A DNA stretch of 46,296 nt from Emmonsiellopsis sp. PD_33 (Eukaryota > Ascomycota > Eurotiomycetes > Onygenales > Ajellomycetaceae), in assembly GCA_032988165.1 (NCBI GenBank), contig JANTQF010000285.1:1-46296 (forward strand), given 5' to 3'. Positions 1 through 10,549 of this stretch are shown here, piece after piece. How positions within the stretch are numbered: position 1 is the stretch's first letter; each line of letters starts with the position of its first letter. The notes under the pieces were generated by a model. That model had not been told where the DNA came from and did not search any database. It saw only the letters and a program-made list of their open reading frames with translations. The translations under genes and the position numbers were made by a program.

Positions 1-386
1 GAGTGTTGGTAGCGCGCACCCGTTGTCGCGGCGTCGGGAGCGAGACGTAAAATAGTCAGAAAATAAACGAAGAGAGGCAAAAGAGAGGTAGGATATGGGA
101 GGGATGAAGAACGTGGCGAAAGGCGAGGATGGGGGGGAAGTGGAGAAGGGAGAGAAGGAGAGAGTAGTGGAGGGGGGGGGGGGGGTGTAAAAACTGCAGC
201 GAGGTACCTCAATGAAATTCACTTTTGCATGATGAGTTCTGTCGTTATCCATTAGTCGTAACTGCATTTTCGTGGCAATGCGACGCTCTGCATCCTAACC
301 GTAGCTCTGATGCTCGAAAACTGGGAACAAGCATCGTCGACCGAACGGTACAGATCCGTCAAAGGCGTATTAAAGCTGGACGTCTC
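1..386. other. Downstream flank of the RRM gene, purine-rich on the plus strand
   Basis: I see no gene here. Positions 60-185 are strongly G/A-rich on the plus strand and end in a run of 14 G at 172-185. The preceding G clusters near 131-150 could allow a G-quadruplex. The segment lies just beyond the stop codon of the minus-strand RNA-binding protein gene, so it probably holds that gene's 3' untranslated region and terminator, where it would be transcribed as C-rich. Confidence 0.4.
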
Positions 387-2763
387 CTAAGTAGAAGACT
401 TTGGAGTGGAGATGTTGATTTCCCTGCGGCAACCAAGGGGAGAGCTGGAACCTGCGCGGAAGTTCTCCTTTCGTGGACTGGAATTTTCAGACCTAGTGAC
501 ACCAGCTGTAACTGGCATCACGGTTTTTGAGGATCCGTTTGAGAGGCTATCGGCCAATGGGCCTCGAGGATTGGGAACTACCCGACGGTAGCTTGGTGTA
601 TTCTCAACGTTGGCTGCATTCCCTCGAACCCAGGAGTTGACACGAAGGCTGTTAACAGACTTGTTCATCATCGGGCCCCTTTTATGATAGTCAGCTATGA
701 AAATCAAAGCAATAAGGAGGTAAGGAGGGTAGCTTACGGTGGAGAAATTGAAGTTGCCGGTGTCCAGACAGGTCCAACTCCCAGTGGAGAAGGATAGCTA
801 GTCTGCGAAGTTGGGCTAAAGTGGGAAGCAGTCTGTTGCAAACGCTGGAGGGTCGGTGACGGGGTAGATCCGTTAACTATTTCGACAGAATAGTTGTACT
901 CGCCAGCACGGTAGGCACGGCGTTCGTTGCTTTGGTGTTTCAACTGCTTCTGGGCTTTGGTGTCCGCAAAACGAAGGAGAAGTTTGACTCCGTCCTTGGC
1001 AGCAACATTGTGAAATTGGCCCAACACTTTCTCAGCAATTTCACGGCTCTCGAATCTTAGACAGCATGTGTTAGAATAGAAATCTTCAATCAAGGGGACA
1101 ATAGAAAGGGAATATCGAACCTGGCAAATCCGACCTCCTTGCTAACACCCGTACTCTCATCGCGGCTGATCTTCTCGGAGACGACCTGATATGGTTGGAA
1201 GTGACGGCGAAGGTCCTACGAACGGATATAATGTCAGCCACCAAACAGAGTAGGAGATTGGATGAGGTGGAATCTTACAGCTTCAACCCAGTCGATAGGA
1301 ACATTGGTGCAGTAGATGTTAGTAGAACTCTTGTCTTCGAGATCCTTCAATCGGGAATTGCGAGATTTCTATGACAGTTAGTTTCTACCCCCCCCAAAAA
1401 AGTATAATAGATAGACACCTACCTGGGCGAAACTGGCCTGATAACCAAGATGGAAGAAACCACGAATGCAATTTTCACAGGCATCGAAGCTGAAGAACTG
1501 AACAAACCCAAATCTATATCTACAGTTAGCAACTAAGATCGGCGAAGCAGTGAAAAAGAATAACCATACCCTTTGCAGAGGCCAGTTTCAAGGTCAACAA
1601 TTGCCTTGCAACGATCGATTTTTCCAAATCGGGATGCATAGGCAAGCAACATCTCATCGGTGGTTTCAGGAAGGAAGCCACGGATGTAGACGTTTGTAAT
1701 CCCCTCTCTATTCTCAAGGCATTTGGCCAAGGTCAAGTCGGACGGATTAGTCCACATAGCGGGAACAGCACGAGGAATTGGAGGATCCTGCTGCATCAAG
1801 GCGTCAAGATCCTGCAAGACATAACCACCTGCACCCTTCATCATCTGGAAGGGGAGATAGGGCTGCTGGGCCACTGGCGGGGACGGGGTATTGTAGTTGT
1901 ACATCATTGGAGAGCGATCCATCGAGGCAATCGCAGGGTAACACTCCTGCTGCCCAGCTTGGTCGAGTCCGGGGGTGCAGGGATGGTTTTCCTCGACAGA
2001 AGACCACGAATCACGACGAGGACCAGAGAGATCAGGTGCCTCTCCATTCAAGGCATAGGGCCAAGTGTAGCCTGCAACGGATCCTGGAACCATGGAGGGA
2101 CCAGTGACGAAGTTAGGGTATAAGCCGGTGGGCAAATATGGCACTGAATTACCTTGGTCAGCTGCTTGGATATTGGACTGTCCACACTGGTTGGTAGTGG
2201 GTATACCACCAAACATACTTCCATTAGGCACAATCAGGTATTGTCCATTGTATGGACGCTGCATGCCAGCCAGATCAACGTTGCCAGCATGGGGAGCATG
2301 AAGACCCTTGAAGGCACCAAACTTACCACCCGGACGCTGGTCCTGCAGATTCAGGTTGCCAAGGCCCTGGGTTAAAGCTTGGAGACTTGCGTCCCCCATG
2401 TTTCGGTTGACCCCGTTGGGCTGGGAAAACCGCTGATAGAACCGATTCTGCGGCTCTTGATTGTAAGCTCCGTGGTTCTGTCCCTGAGCAGGGCCAGCCT
2501 CGCTGGACGAATGCGGCACCTGGTTTTGGGCTTGCATGGTTACAAACTGGGTATTCTGATACGGCAAAAAAGCCATTAGCATGCAAGCAAAGGCAGAGAA
2601 ATAAGGAGACGTGGGGAAGGCAGATAGCAATCCATCCAATAAACACCCCCCTGAAAGAGGGGAGTTCGAGGCAGGAAAATCCACTTACCTGATCGACTGG
2701 GGGATCAGACTGGCTCAAACGAGAGTTTTTGGCGAGAAACCCGAGCTTCTCAAAGATATCCAT
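387..2763 (-). CDS. Two-RRM RNA-binding protein, RBMS/MSSP-like, 648 aa, seven exons
   Basis: Predicted single-stranded nucleic-acid (probably mRNA) binding protein. Exons on the minus strand, in order: 2763-2689, 2555-1570, 1513-1423, 1368-1279, 1215-1121, 1055-738, 678-387. They sum to 1947 nt, a whole number of codons. The product starts MDIFEKLGFLAKN. Residues about 26-300 are low-complexity and rich in Q, N, G and P. RRM1 (about 311-390) has RNP2-like VYIRGF and RNP1 KGFGFVQF, restored only after splicing at 1514-1569. RRM2 (about 400-478) has IYCTNV and KEVGFARF. The S/P/N-rich C-terminus looks disordered. Adjacent paired RRMs with this spacing resemble the metazoan RBMS/Alan shepard family; the assignment is by family resemblance, and the target RNAs are unknown. 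The last intron appears to skip an AG at 698-697 and use AAAAG at 80-79 of the 600s (680-679), downstream of a CTGAC branch-point match. The 1120 donor (GTTCGA) is weak, so small boundary errors are possible. Confidence 0.85.
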
Positions 2764-5306
2764 GTTAGTGAACTCAAAGGGAGAAAAGCACCACTGGAAG
2801 CAAAAGGACAAAGCACGTAGTAAAATACTGCACCTACAACACGGCCCTTTGGATGCGGATGGAATCACAGAGAGGTCGTGGATGTAGGGAGAAAGCAGGC
2901 TAGCTACGAAACGAAGACAGAGCGCAGCAACGATGATTCAGATGGGAACGGGAAGAGGAAAAGATGCAAGACGAATGAGCAGACAGAATGCTGAACGATG
3001 GAGAGTGGAGGAATGGAGCTTTAGAGATGGGGATAAAGCAAAGACGGCCAGATAGATGCTGACTCAATGTAAGAAGAGCGAGAGGAAGATGGTGATGGAT
3101 GGAGATGAGGATGGGAGAGGATGGGAGAGGAGAGAAGAAGAGAAGAAGAAGAGGGAGGGGATGGGATGAGGTTGAGGTTGAGAAGCGAGAAGCGAGGGGC
3201 GAGGGGAGCGGCAGGAGGTTGTCAGGGGAAAGCGCCCTCTCAGCCTCAACAACACAGAAACCACCACCCACCGCCCGGAAGGAGAACAACACACCAGCGT
3301 CAATTCACCGTCTTCAATTCACAGCCAGCAACAGGCTCCAGCTTCCCGGCCAGCGAACGAGTCACGGGAGGAAATATTTCGTCCACCAGCTTCACTGGCA
3401 GGAGGGGTATACGCAACTGACTGCCTCTCGTACATACCACGTACACTCCCTTCACCAGTCCTTCCCCTATGCCAGGTCTACAATGGAAGCTGACTTCCCA
3501 TATCTAGGAAGCATGCTGAGTACGCAGGAGCAACACGTATACAGATGGAAAGATTGAGACTAGGGAAGAGGAACGGGGATGGCAAATAGCGAAAGCATTC
3601 CATCCCACTCCTCTCAGGGGAAATCAACCAGAGAAGGATACTACTCCTGGCTACGAGAAAGAATACCTTCTCAACACCTTCCAACCAGGAACAGAGGCAG
3701 AATAATAGAATAAATGCCATAGACATTGAGATATCCGGAAAGAATAGACCCTCACAGCACATCTTAGCTAGCCCCTATCAGAAGGGCTGGGAGCCGGTGG
3801 TTAAGTTAACTATCTCATAACTTCCCCAAAGACGCTTTGATGCCTCTTTGCTGTCTGGTAGTCAAGCAAGACCGGGTATATGAAAAGAAAAGGGACAAGC
3901 AATAGAAACGAACGGCATCAGAGATAGCCTGACGAACATTCCTACCTCACATCCCAAGCCCAAGGGACACCTGCACACGTCCTCCCTTGGTTGCCCTTGC
4001 ATCGAGTCTGACATCCACGCCCGTCCCTGATCCCCGACTTCCAAAACCACCCCCCACCCCTTCCACGCATCCATCAGAGCCATCAACGACAGGTGAGATC
4101 CGTTCGATTCCTCCCAAGCATCCTTCCCTATTCACAGCTTCAAGTATCAAGACAGCAACAAACAAACGGCAGGTGAATACAGTCGAGAACAGTCAGTCAG
4201 TCAGTCCCATTCCTCCCTCATGGAAGCAGGATGATGCATGTATGCATGTATGTATGTAATATCCCCCTCCACAAGGGAAAACCAAGCCAAATCAAACGCA
4301 CACACAAACACATGGTCCTTTGCTCAGAAAGACACACCACTTACCTACCTACCCAGTATCCACATACCATACCCAGATCCCTCCCCCCTCCCTCCCTCCA
4401 TCCCATCGGCCCCGCGCGGCAAATATTCCGATCCCACCCACCAACAGAGCCATGTCGACAACAAGGGAAAAAAAAACACATCGGCAATCATCAATCACTC
4501 ACTTAACCTTAACCCCACCCCCAACCCCACAATCGGCCCCCGCGCACGGCACATATCTTGATATCATGATATCCGATATGTATCCGTATCCGTATCCGGG
4601 AAAATCATCAGGAATCAGAGAAAAAGAACCTTCCAGTCTGCCATTCTCCACTCTCCACTCTCCAGTCCAGTCCGGCAATGGTTGTGAATGCGGGAACAAG
4701 AGCGGCAATCCATTCTCGCGGCAAAAAGCCCATTCGGAACGTCCGAACGGGTTCAGCTTCGCGGAATGGCGAAGGTTGGATGTTGCCAAGACGAGCAACT
4801 AGCTAATTACGTAATATTTTCGGCTGTTCGGAGCCGAAGGGGTGGTCATGTGATTTACCACTGGAGATGGATCCATTGAGATGAGATGAAAGCTGGGGGA
4901 TAGGAGGAAGGTAGGGAATATAGAAGAGGAGGATGAGAGGGTGTCTGAGTTAAAATGTGAATATTTAGATATATTTATATAGGTGCAGTAATCGTAATGA
5001 GTAGCTGCAAATGATTAAATAGAAGATGCAGAGCAGAAAGCAGGAAAGCAGGAAGAAGAATAGAATAGATGTGGAGAGATATATGCAGAAACTCTGACAC
5101 AAAAAATTAATGACGACAGAAAATGGTAATATGGATAATAAGAAATGAAACGAAAAACCACCGTCAAACAAGGAAGAAATCCAATGCCGTCTATAACAAG
5201 GGCGAAAAAAAGAAAGAAAAGAAAAAACAAGATCAGTCCATTTATGCATTGCATTCATCAATCACCAGACCCCACCCACCCATATAGAACGGGACAGTTC
5301 AGTCGC
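2764..5306. promoter_or_regulatory. Long upstream region of the RRM gene and 3' flank of cprA
   Basis: About 2.5 kb without a supportable gene. It must carry the promoter and 5' leader of the RRM gene (start at 2763) and, at its far end, the 3' untranslated region of cprA. A purine-rich tract at about 3090-3190 is a long CT tract on the transcribed minus strand, a common feature of fungal core promoters and leaders. Other visible structure: ATG-type tetranucleotide repeats near 4235-4257, a dyad at 4711-4769, a perfect 14-bp palindrome at 4560-4573, and three copies of tatccg at 4581-4598. The short open frames here have compositional bias only. Confidence 0.45.
4711..4769. repeat. Imperfect nested dyad (possible cis-acting site)
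   Basis: The inner arms cccattcgga (4729-4738) and tccgaacggg (4742-4751) are inverted repeats with one mismatch around a 3-bp centre. An outer pair, cattctcgcg (4711-4720) and cgcggaatgg (4760-4769), is also roughly inverted, with a one-base offset. It lies about 2 kb upstream of the RRM gene start and about 0.55 kb past the cprA stop. Whether it is a protein-binding dyad or a chance hairpin cannot be told from sequence. Confidence 0.35.
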
Positions 5307-7458
5307 TCATGACCAAACATCCTCCTGGTACGATCCGTTATTCCGCATATGCTTGACAAGCTCCTCGCCCTTCTCCGGCGCCAACCCTCGCTGCTCAGCC
5401 ATAATCTGGCCCAGCGCAAGATTAACCTCACGGGCCATGTTGGCAGCGTCACCGCAGACGTAAAAGTTGGCCTTTTGGAGGAGCAGGTCGTTGATGAGCT
5501 TGGCGTTTTCGCGGATCTTGTGTTGGACGTAAACCTTTTGGGAGGTTTCGCGGGAGAAGGCGGTGATGACTTGGAGGGAGTCGCCAAGTTGGGAGGCGAA
5601 GGACTAGATTGGGGATCAGGGTTAGCTGGCTGGGTAAATATTCATTATTGGGGAGGGTGAAGATACATACCTCCCATTCATCTTTGTACAGGAAATCCTC
5701 TTCCCGCTTTCTGCAGCCGTAGAACAGGACCGTGGGACCGACTTTCTCGCCCTTGGCGGCTTGAGCAGCGCGTTCTTGAATAAAACCACGGAATGGCGCA
5801 ACACCAGTACCAGGACCAACCATGATGATGGGTTTCGAGGGGTCAGAGGGGAGCTTGAAGTTCGAGTGGCGGACGTGGACGGGGACGTGGATTCCGTCAT
5901 ACTTGTTTCGCGGGCCGTTGATGGCATATGTCAGGCCATGGGAGTCGGGGTTCGGGTCTCCATGTTGTTTCTGCTTCAGGGCGAGGAGGTAGTTGGTCGT
6001 GACACCTTTGAGGTTCTGGGTAGCTCCGGGAACACGTATCGATTCGACAATGGCGGTGATGCTGATCTTGTGCTTTTGAACCAGATTGGAGGACGAGATG
6101 GAGTAGTATCGGGGCTGGATCTTAGGGATACCTTCGATGAGCAAGGAGAACGGGACGGCGGAGAAGGGCTCTGAGGTGATGTTTTGCAATGCTTGGGCGA
6201 TATTCAAGTACTGGCTGGCAATTTTTTCTTGGAAATAATCCTTGTCGCTTCCCAATCGTTTCAGTTCAGTCCGGGAAGCTTCATTGGGAGCAAAGGCAGC
6301 AAGAGAGGCGACGAATTGACGGGAAGCAGGACCGCAGATTTCCATATGGTATCTAATGGCGGCATCGTAGGTAGTCGGGGTGGGAAACGGAACCTTGGCA
6401 GTGATATCGAGGGGCTTGACCTTGATTACCATATTAGCCTTATCGGCAACGTCGAAAACCTTTGCGAAACGATCGACCTCCACGCCGGCGTTGGTAGGCC
6501 AGATTGCGATGTGATCACCGGTTTGGTAGGAGAGGTTGCTTCCTTGGACATCGATTTCCATATGTAGGCAGTTACGGTCCTTGACGGTAAACAATTCGCG
6601 AGACTCGACGATAGGGGCGATATACGGGTTGTGAGCGTGGTATGGCCCCTTGGAAGTACCCTCGAGGTGGTTCTGGTTCGGTTCGCCCAAATAGATATGG
6701 TCGGCCTCGTGAGAAGTATCCGGTTCCTCGATAACAGAAAAGACAGGCTCGTAGACAGCTTCACGTTCCTCTAGGCCCATCTCCTCAGCCAGAGCTTTCC
6801 ACATGGGCTCTTTCCAGGCCAGATAGTCTTCCTCCATTGTACCCGCACCATCGTCGCCCTCACCAGCCTCTCCGATCCTCTGGGCTCCGAGCTTCTTCAT
6901 GGTGGCATCGACATTCCTAACCATCGAGTTGAAATGCTCATAGGTGTTATTTCCCAAGCCGAAAGCGACATACTTGATGGCAGAAAGCGGTTTATCGTCG
7001 GCACTTCCGCCGTCCTCGAAGGAGACATCTTCGCCGGTGATGAACTGGTAAAAGTCCACCGCGTTATCCGTGGGTTCACCTTCACCATACGTTGCCAAAA
7101 CAAAAAAGACAATCTTATCCTCGGGGAATTTGTCGAGATTCTCGTAGTCGTAGTCTTCGAGGTCGGCAACCATGGTCTTGAGGCCGAATCGCTGCGAGCC
7201 TTCCTTGGCCAACCTCGAGGCATAGTCTTCAGCGGTACCGGTCTGGGAGCCGAAGAAAATCACACAGTTCTTGCCGGTTTCGTCTAGTTTTTCTATGATA
7301 TCCCTTGACTTGCCAGCCTTTGCGCCGTTCGCGTTCGCAAAACTTGCAGCGTAGGGATCCTTGACGACGCCCCATAACGAGCCCTTTGTGAAATAGGCAA
7401 CGCTACCGAAGAGGATAGCCACAAGGACCACCAGATCCAAGGTGTCCACTTGCGCCAT
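5307..7458 (-). CDS. cprA: NADPH-cytochrome P450 reductase, 694 aa, two exons
   Basis: This diflavin reductase passes electrons from NADPH through FAD and FMN to microsomal P450s (ergosterol and secondary metabolism), anchored in the ER membrane. Exons are 7458-5671 and 5603-5307. The 67-nt intron runs from GTATGT to CTAG and restores the frame between DEWE and SFASQLGD. The N-terminal anchor is at residues about 8-24. The FMN-binding flavodoxin loop FFGSQTGTAEDYA is at 68-80. The FAD-binding PRYYSISSS is at about 449-457, and the NADPH-site GPGTGVAP at about 548-555. The C-terminus is EDVWS, with the conserved penultimate-region tryptophan that stacks on FAD. Length matches fungal CPRs (about 690-695 aa). 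The start ATG at 7458 is followed directly by the acidic and hydrophobic anchor, as in orthologues. No key motif is missing, so it should be functional. Confidence 0.96.
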
Positions 7459-10381
7459 GGTGAGAGGGTGGGAAGGGGTCAGTTCGGGGGAGAAAGGAGG
7501 GCTGTTTCTTGTGTAGGCACCTATCAGTCCATAAATCCCAGAACAAACAAATCACCACCAGTCCCAGCGAAAGTATATAGAGAGAGAGGCGGGGGGGGGA
7601 AAGAATAGAGAATACAAAAAGGGCTCGCACTCGACGCACCTTGAACACAAACGATGGCGGTGGCCAGCAGGCTGTGGGCGGAACGAAAATGTTGAGGGAG
7701 ATCGGAACCCCAGACAGCGTCCAGACAGGCAGATGATTGGCCCAGACGCCCAGGTGTGGCACGACACACGGAGACAAAGGGACAATGAACCCAGACACGG
7801 GGGAGTTCAGGGGAGAGGAGGGAGGCGGAGGGAGGGGGGGGAGGGGAGAGGAGAGGAGAGAATTGAGGAAAAGAACACGTTGAGAGGAGAGGAGGTTGAT
7901 TGACGACGGAGCGGCCGTCAATCGGGGAAGGGGTCGGGCCCGGGTAGCGCTGTGTGCCGCTGTGGGCGCAGGTGGCCTGTCCCGCTGTTTTTGCTGCCAT
8001 GTGAGCACGGCCGCCCACAGCTGCCCATCGAGGTACCTGTGCGCAATTCCGCGCTGTTCGCTGCGCTTCCGCACTCGCACGTATACACTATCCCACGCGG
8101 GGAATTAATGAGTAAATGCACGGAATAAATACTGGAATATTTAATCCATATACACGTCCCTCTCTATCCAGTGTCTCCTGTTCCAGCACTTCTTCACCAA
8201 CAGTGTCAGCAGGCACATGCAATTCTCACAAGCCATGCCTCTTCTATTTCAAATCAGTTACCTACAACAGCATTCTTTTCTTTCCAATGCCATCCTTGTG
8301 TCGGAGCATTTTATAAATCAAGGCTCCCACATTATTTAAAGAACATTCCTCCCTTGCCAGCTGCCCAGCCCAGTCTCCCATGATTGAATCCAGTTGAATC
8401 CATATCTCCAACCTCACTCCCCCATCCCGAGTTACGAGCTACAACTTCTGCCTGCAGGGAAATCGTTATGCATCCGCTCTCCCAGCCAACCAGTGGATAA
8501 GCTTTTCATCCCCCTGCCATTAGTGCATTTTCTTGCACAAACCCATTGGTTATTTGATTGATTCCAAAGAAATGTGCCCTGTCCAACCACAATCAGTAAT
8601 ATATGGATAGGACAGGCTGAGGACAATGGCAAAATCCTGTAGAAAAAAAAGAACAAGGAAAATAAACTGAAAGGAAGGGAATTATACTTATTAGCTTGCC
8701 AAGTTACTAGGGTGAGAATGTGTGTGTGAGGGTGGTCTGCTTTATAAATATGTTAAGGGGAGCAGGCTGCATAAATATATCCACACTTGCTGGAGAAGAG
8801 ATGAGATGGATAACTAAAGTATGCAGACTTGGTAGAGAACTTCACAACAAGAGTGAATGGAAGCTAGAAATGGACCTCTTGTTTGCTAAAATAGAAGAGA
8901 AGAGGGAAGAAGGATTGTATGTATGTACCATGTTGGTTTCAACAAGATTTGGAGCAGTCATGATATGCATCGGTTACATAACGTACATATATTTTATGCT
9001 AACTACTAATATGGCCCCCCTGCCCAGGGTTCTGCCCGAGGGATGGCCGATTGGACCCTGATGATTCCTGGTCTTTATGTATGTATGTACAACTATCCTA
9101 TTCGGGTGCATTGTCATTGTCATTGTTTCGGATTTCTGTACTTCATCGAGAAAGTCACCATTTTGCCTTTGGAATTCATCCATCGAAGCGGATTTGCATC
9201 CCCAACTAATCGCCAACTCTTTCGCCGAATCCTTCGTTGCAGGCGTTTGACATCAGGAAGAATAAGCTCGTTGTTTCGAAACGAGATTGATAAGAAACGG
9301 AACACTGTTATCGAGTAAAGTAAGCAAGTACTTTTAATCTCAGTACTGTCCTGTCCAACGTTTCTGGAGTAGTGAGAAATCCAAACAAAGACAGCTATGC
9401 AACAACGCCTTGTATATACAGGCCTTGCCTGCCTGATAGTTATATGATCGGACTAGGTTCTGGGTGAGCGAGATTCCCCTCGTCACTGGACAAAGAAATC
9501 GAAACAGACTTCAAACATCTCGATCCGGTGATATCGGCCGCCCCGCAGTTTCAGAGTCCGTGCCATGCCGGTGATGAAAGCGGGAGAGGGATCGTTTTCA
9601 TCCCGTTTCGTTTTAGGGTCGCAGCCTCGCAGGTGCGACGATACCGCGAATAATACCCATTATCGAACACAAATGGTCAGGGTCTGTTATATGGTTGGCA
9701 ACAATATTCCTGTTGGATGCACGTTGGATGGTGGGGGTTGCGTTTTCCCCCTTTCTGAGGTCTTCCTTTTTCACGGTGATAGCTAGCTGGCAGCAGCTGT
9801 CATCTGGCGGTTGGCCATCCCAGCATGCCCATTGCCCAGTAGGAATGACAGAATGGGTTGACGGTTTGCAATTCGCACACTCCTGGCGCCTCGTATCTGT
9901 GATGGGCTGGCGAGTATTTATGTAGGAACGTGGACGCCACCACATGGAGACCGCCTACAGGCCAGGCCGTTTTGAGCAGTTAGCGCGGAGGGAAGGCTAA
10001 GCACAAAACACACGAAGGAGCAGGATAGGGGGCGTGGATGTGATGGAATGGCGAGTAGAGAAACATCGTCGCAGCGAAGGATTGGACCAATGGGTTGGAG
10101 CAGCGGGTGGAGGTCGTTTCAACGATGGGATGGTGAGGGAGAGAAACATGCAGCGGTTATGCCCACTTTGAGGCCTGCAATAACGGCCACACCAGCCTCT
10201 CTGGTATTGTGCCCTGCCCACCAGTCCCTAGACAGAGGATATCTGATCGGAGTTAAACAAAACTGCGTCTCCGTAGTCTGTATCTCGACCAGCGTGGCGT
10301 TCAGGGGCGGGAGATGCCAGGGCGCGGCTCCCATTGGCCAGGCTGCGCTGTGACGATAAACGAGCGCTGACTAAGCCAGCC
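7459..10381. promoter_or_regulatory. Divergent intergenic region between cprA and pag1
   Basis: About 2.9 kb separate the cprA start from the first pag1-linked upstream ORF. Immediately upstream of cprA (about 7800-7900), purine-rich plus-strand runs give a long CT tract on the transcribed strand, typical of a fungal promoter or leader. The remainder is mixed composition, with short open frames in several overlapping frames and none that resembles a protein. An open frame at 10048-10353 starts with ATG but overlaps no recognisable domain, and is more likely leader sequence of the large downstream gene. Confidence 0.4.
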
Positions 10382-10504
10382 ATGCCCTCCCATACCGACA
10401 TCTCGACGACCTCGACGACGATGCTGAGCAACATCCCCCGAACGGGCTGCCCTACCGCCTCTCTCAGCAATGGACTGCTCGTTGACCATGCGAGGCCCTC
10501 CTAG
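10382..10504 (+). promoter_or_regulatory. Upstream ORF of 40 codons, in frame with pag1
   Basis: An ATG at 10382 opens a 40-codon frame (starts MPSHTDIST, ends DHARPS) closed by TAG at 10502-10504. The same frame then stays open for 15 codons into the ATG chosen for pag1 at 10550. So either this is a translated upstream ORF that lowers or conditions pag1 initiation, or the true protein starts at 10382 and the TAG is an allele, an error or a read-through stop. The peptide is rich in S/T and lacks a recognisable domain. Confidence 0.5.
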
Positions 10505-10549
10505 TCTACTCTGCCCCGCGCTCCCGATTGCCAGAGGCCGCTGTTGAAG

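Noticed and set aside
1778..2107. A plus-strand open frame opposite the RRM gene
   Set aside because: It is the complement of the Q/P-rich exon of the minus-strand gene, with no motif.
4090..4130. A tRNA-like TYC-loop text (gttcgattcc) near 4110
   Set aside because: No acceptor stem or anticodon arm can be paired around it; no tRNA gene was found in the window.
10048..10353. A 101-codon ATG-started frame upstream of pag1
   Set aside because: No domain, no splice link to pag1, and overlapping frames are equally open; treated as leader or spacer sequence.
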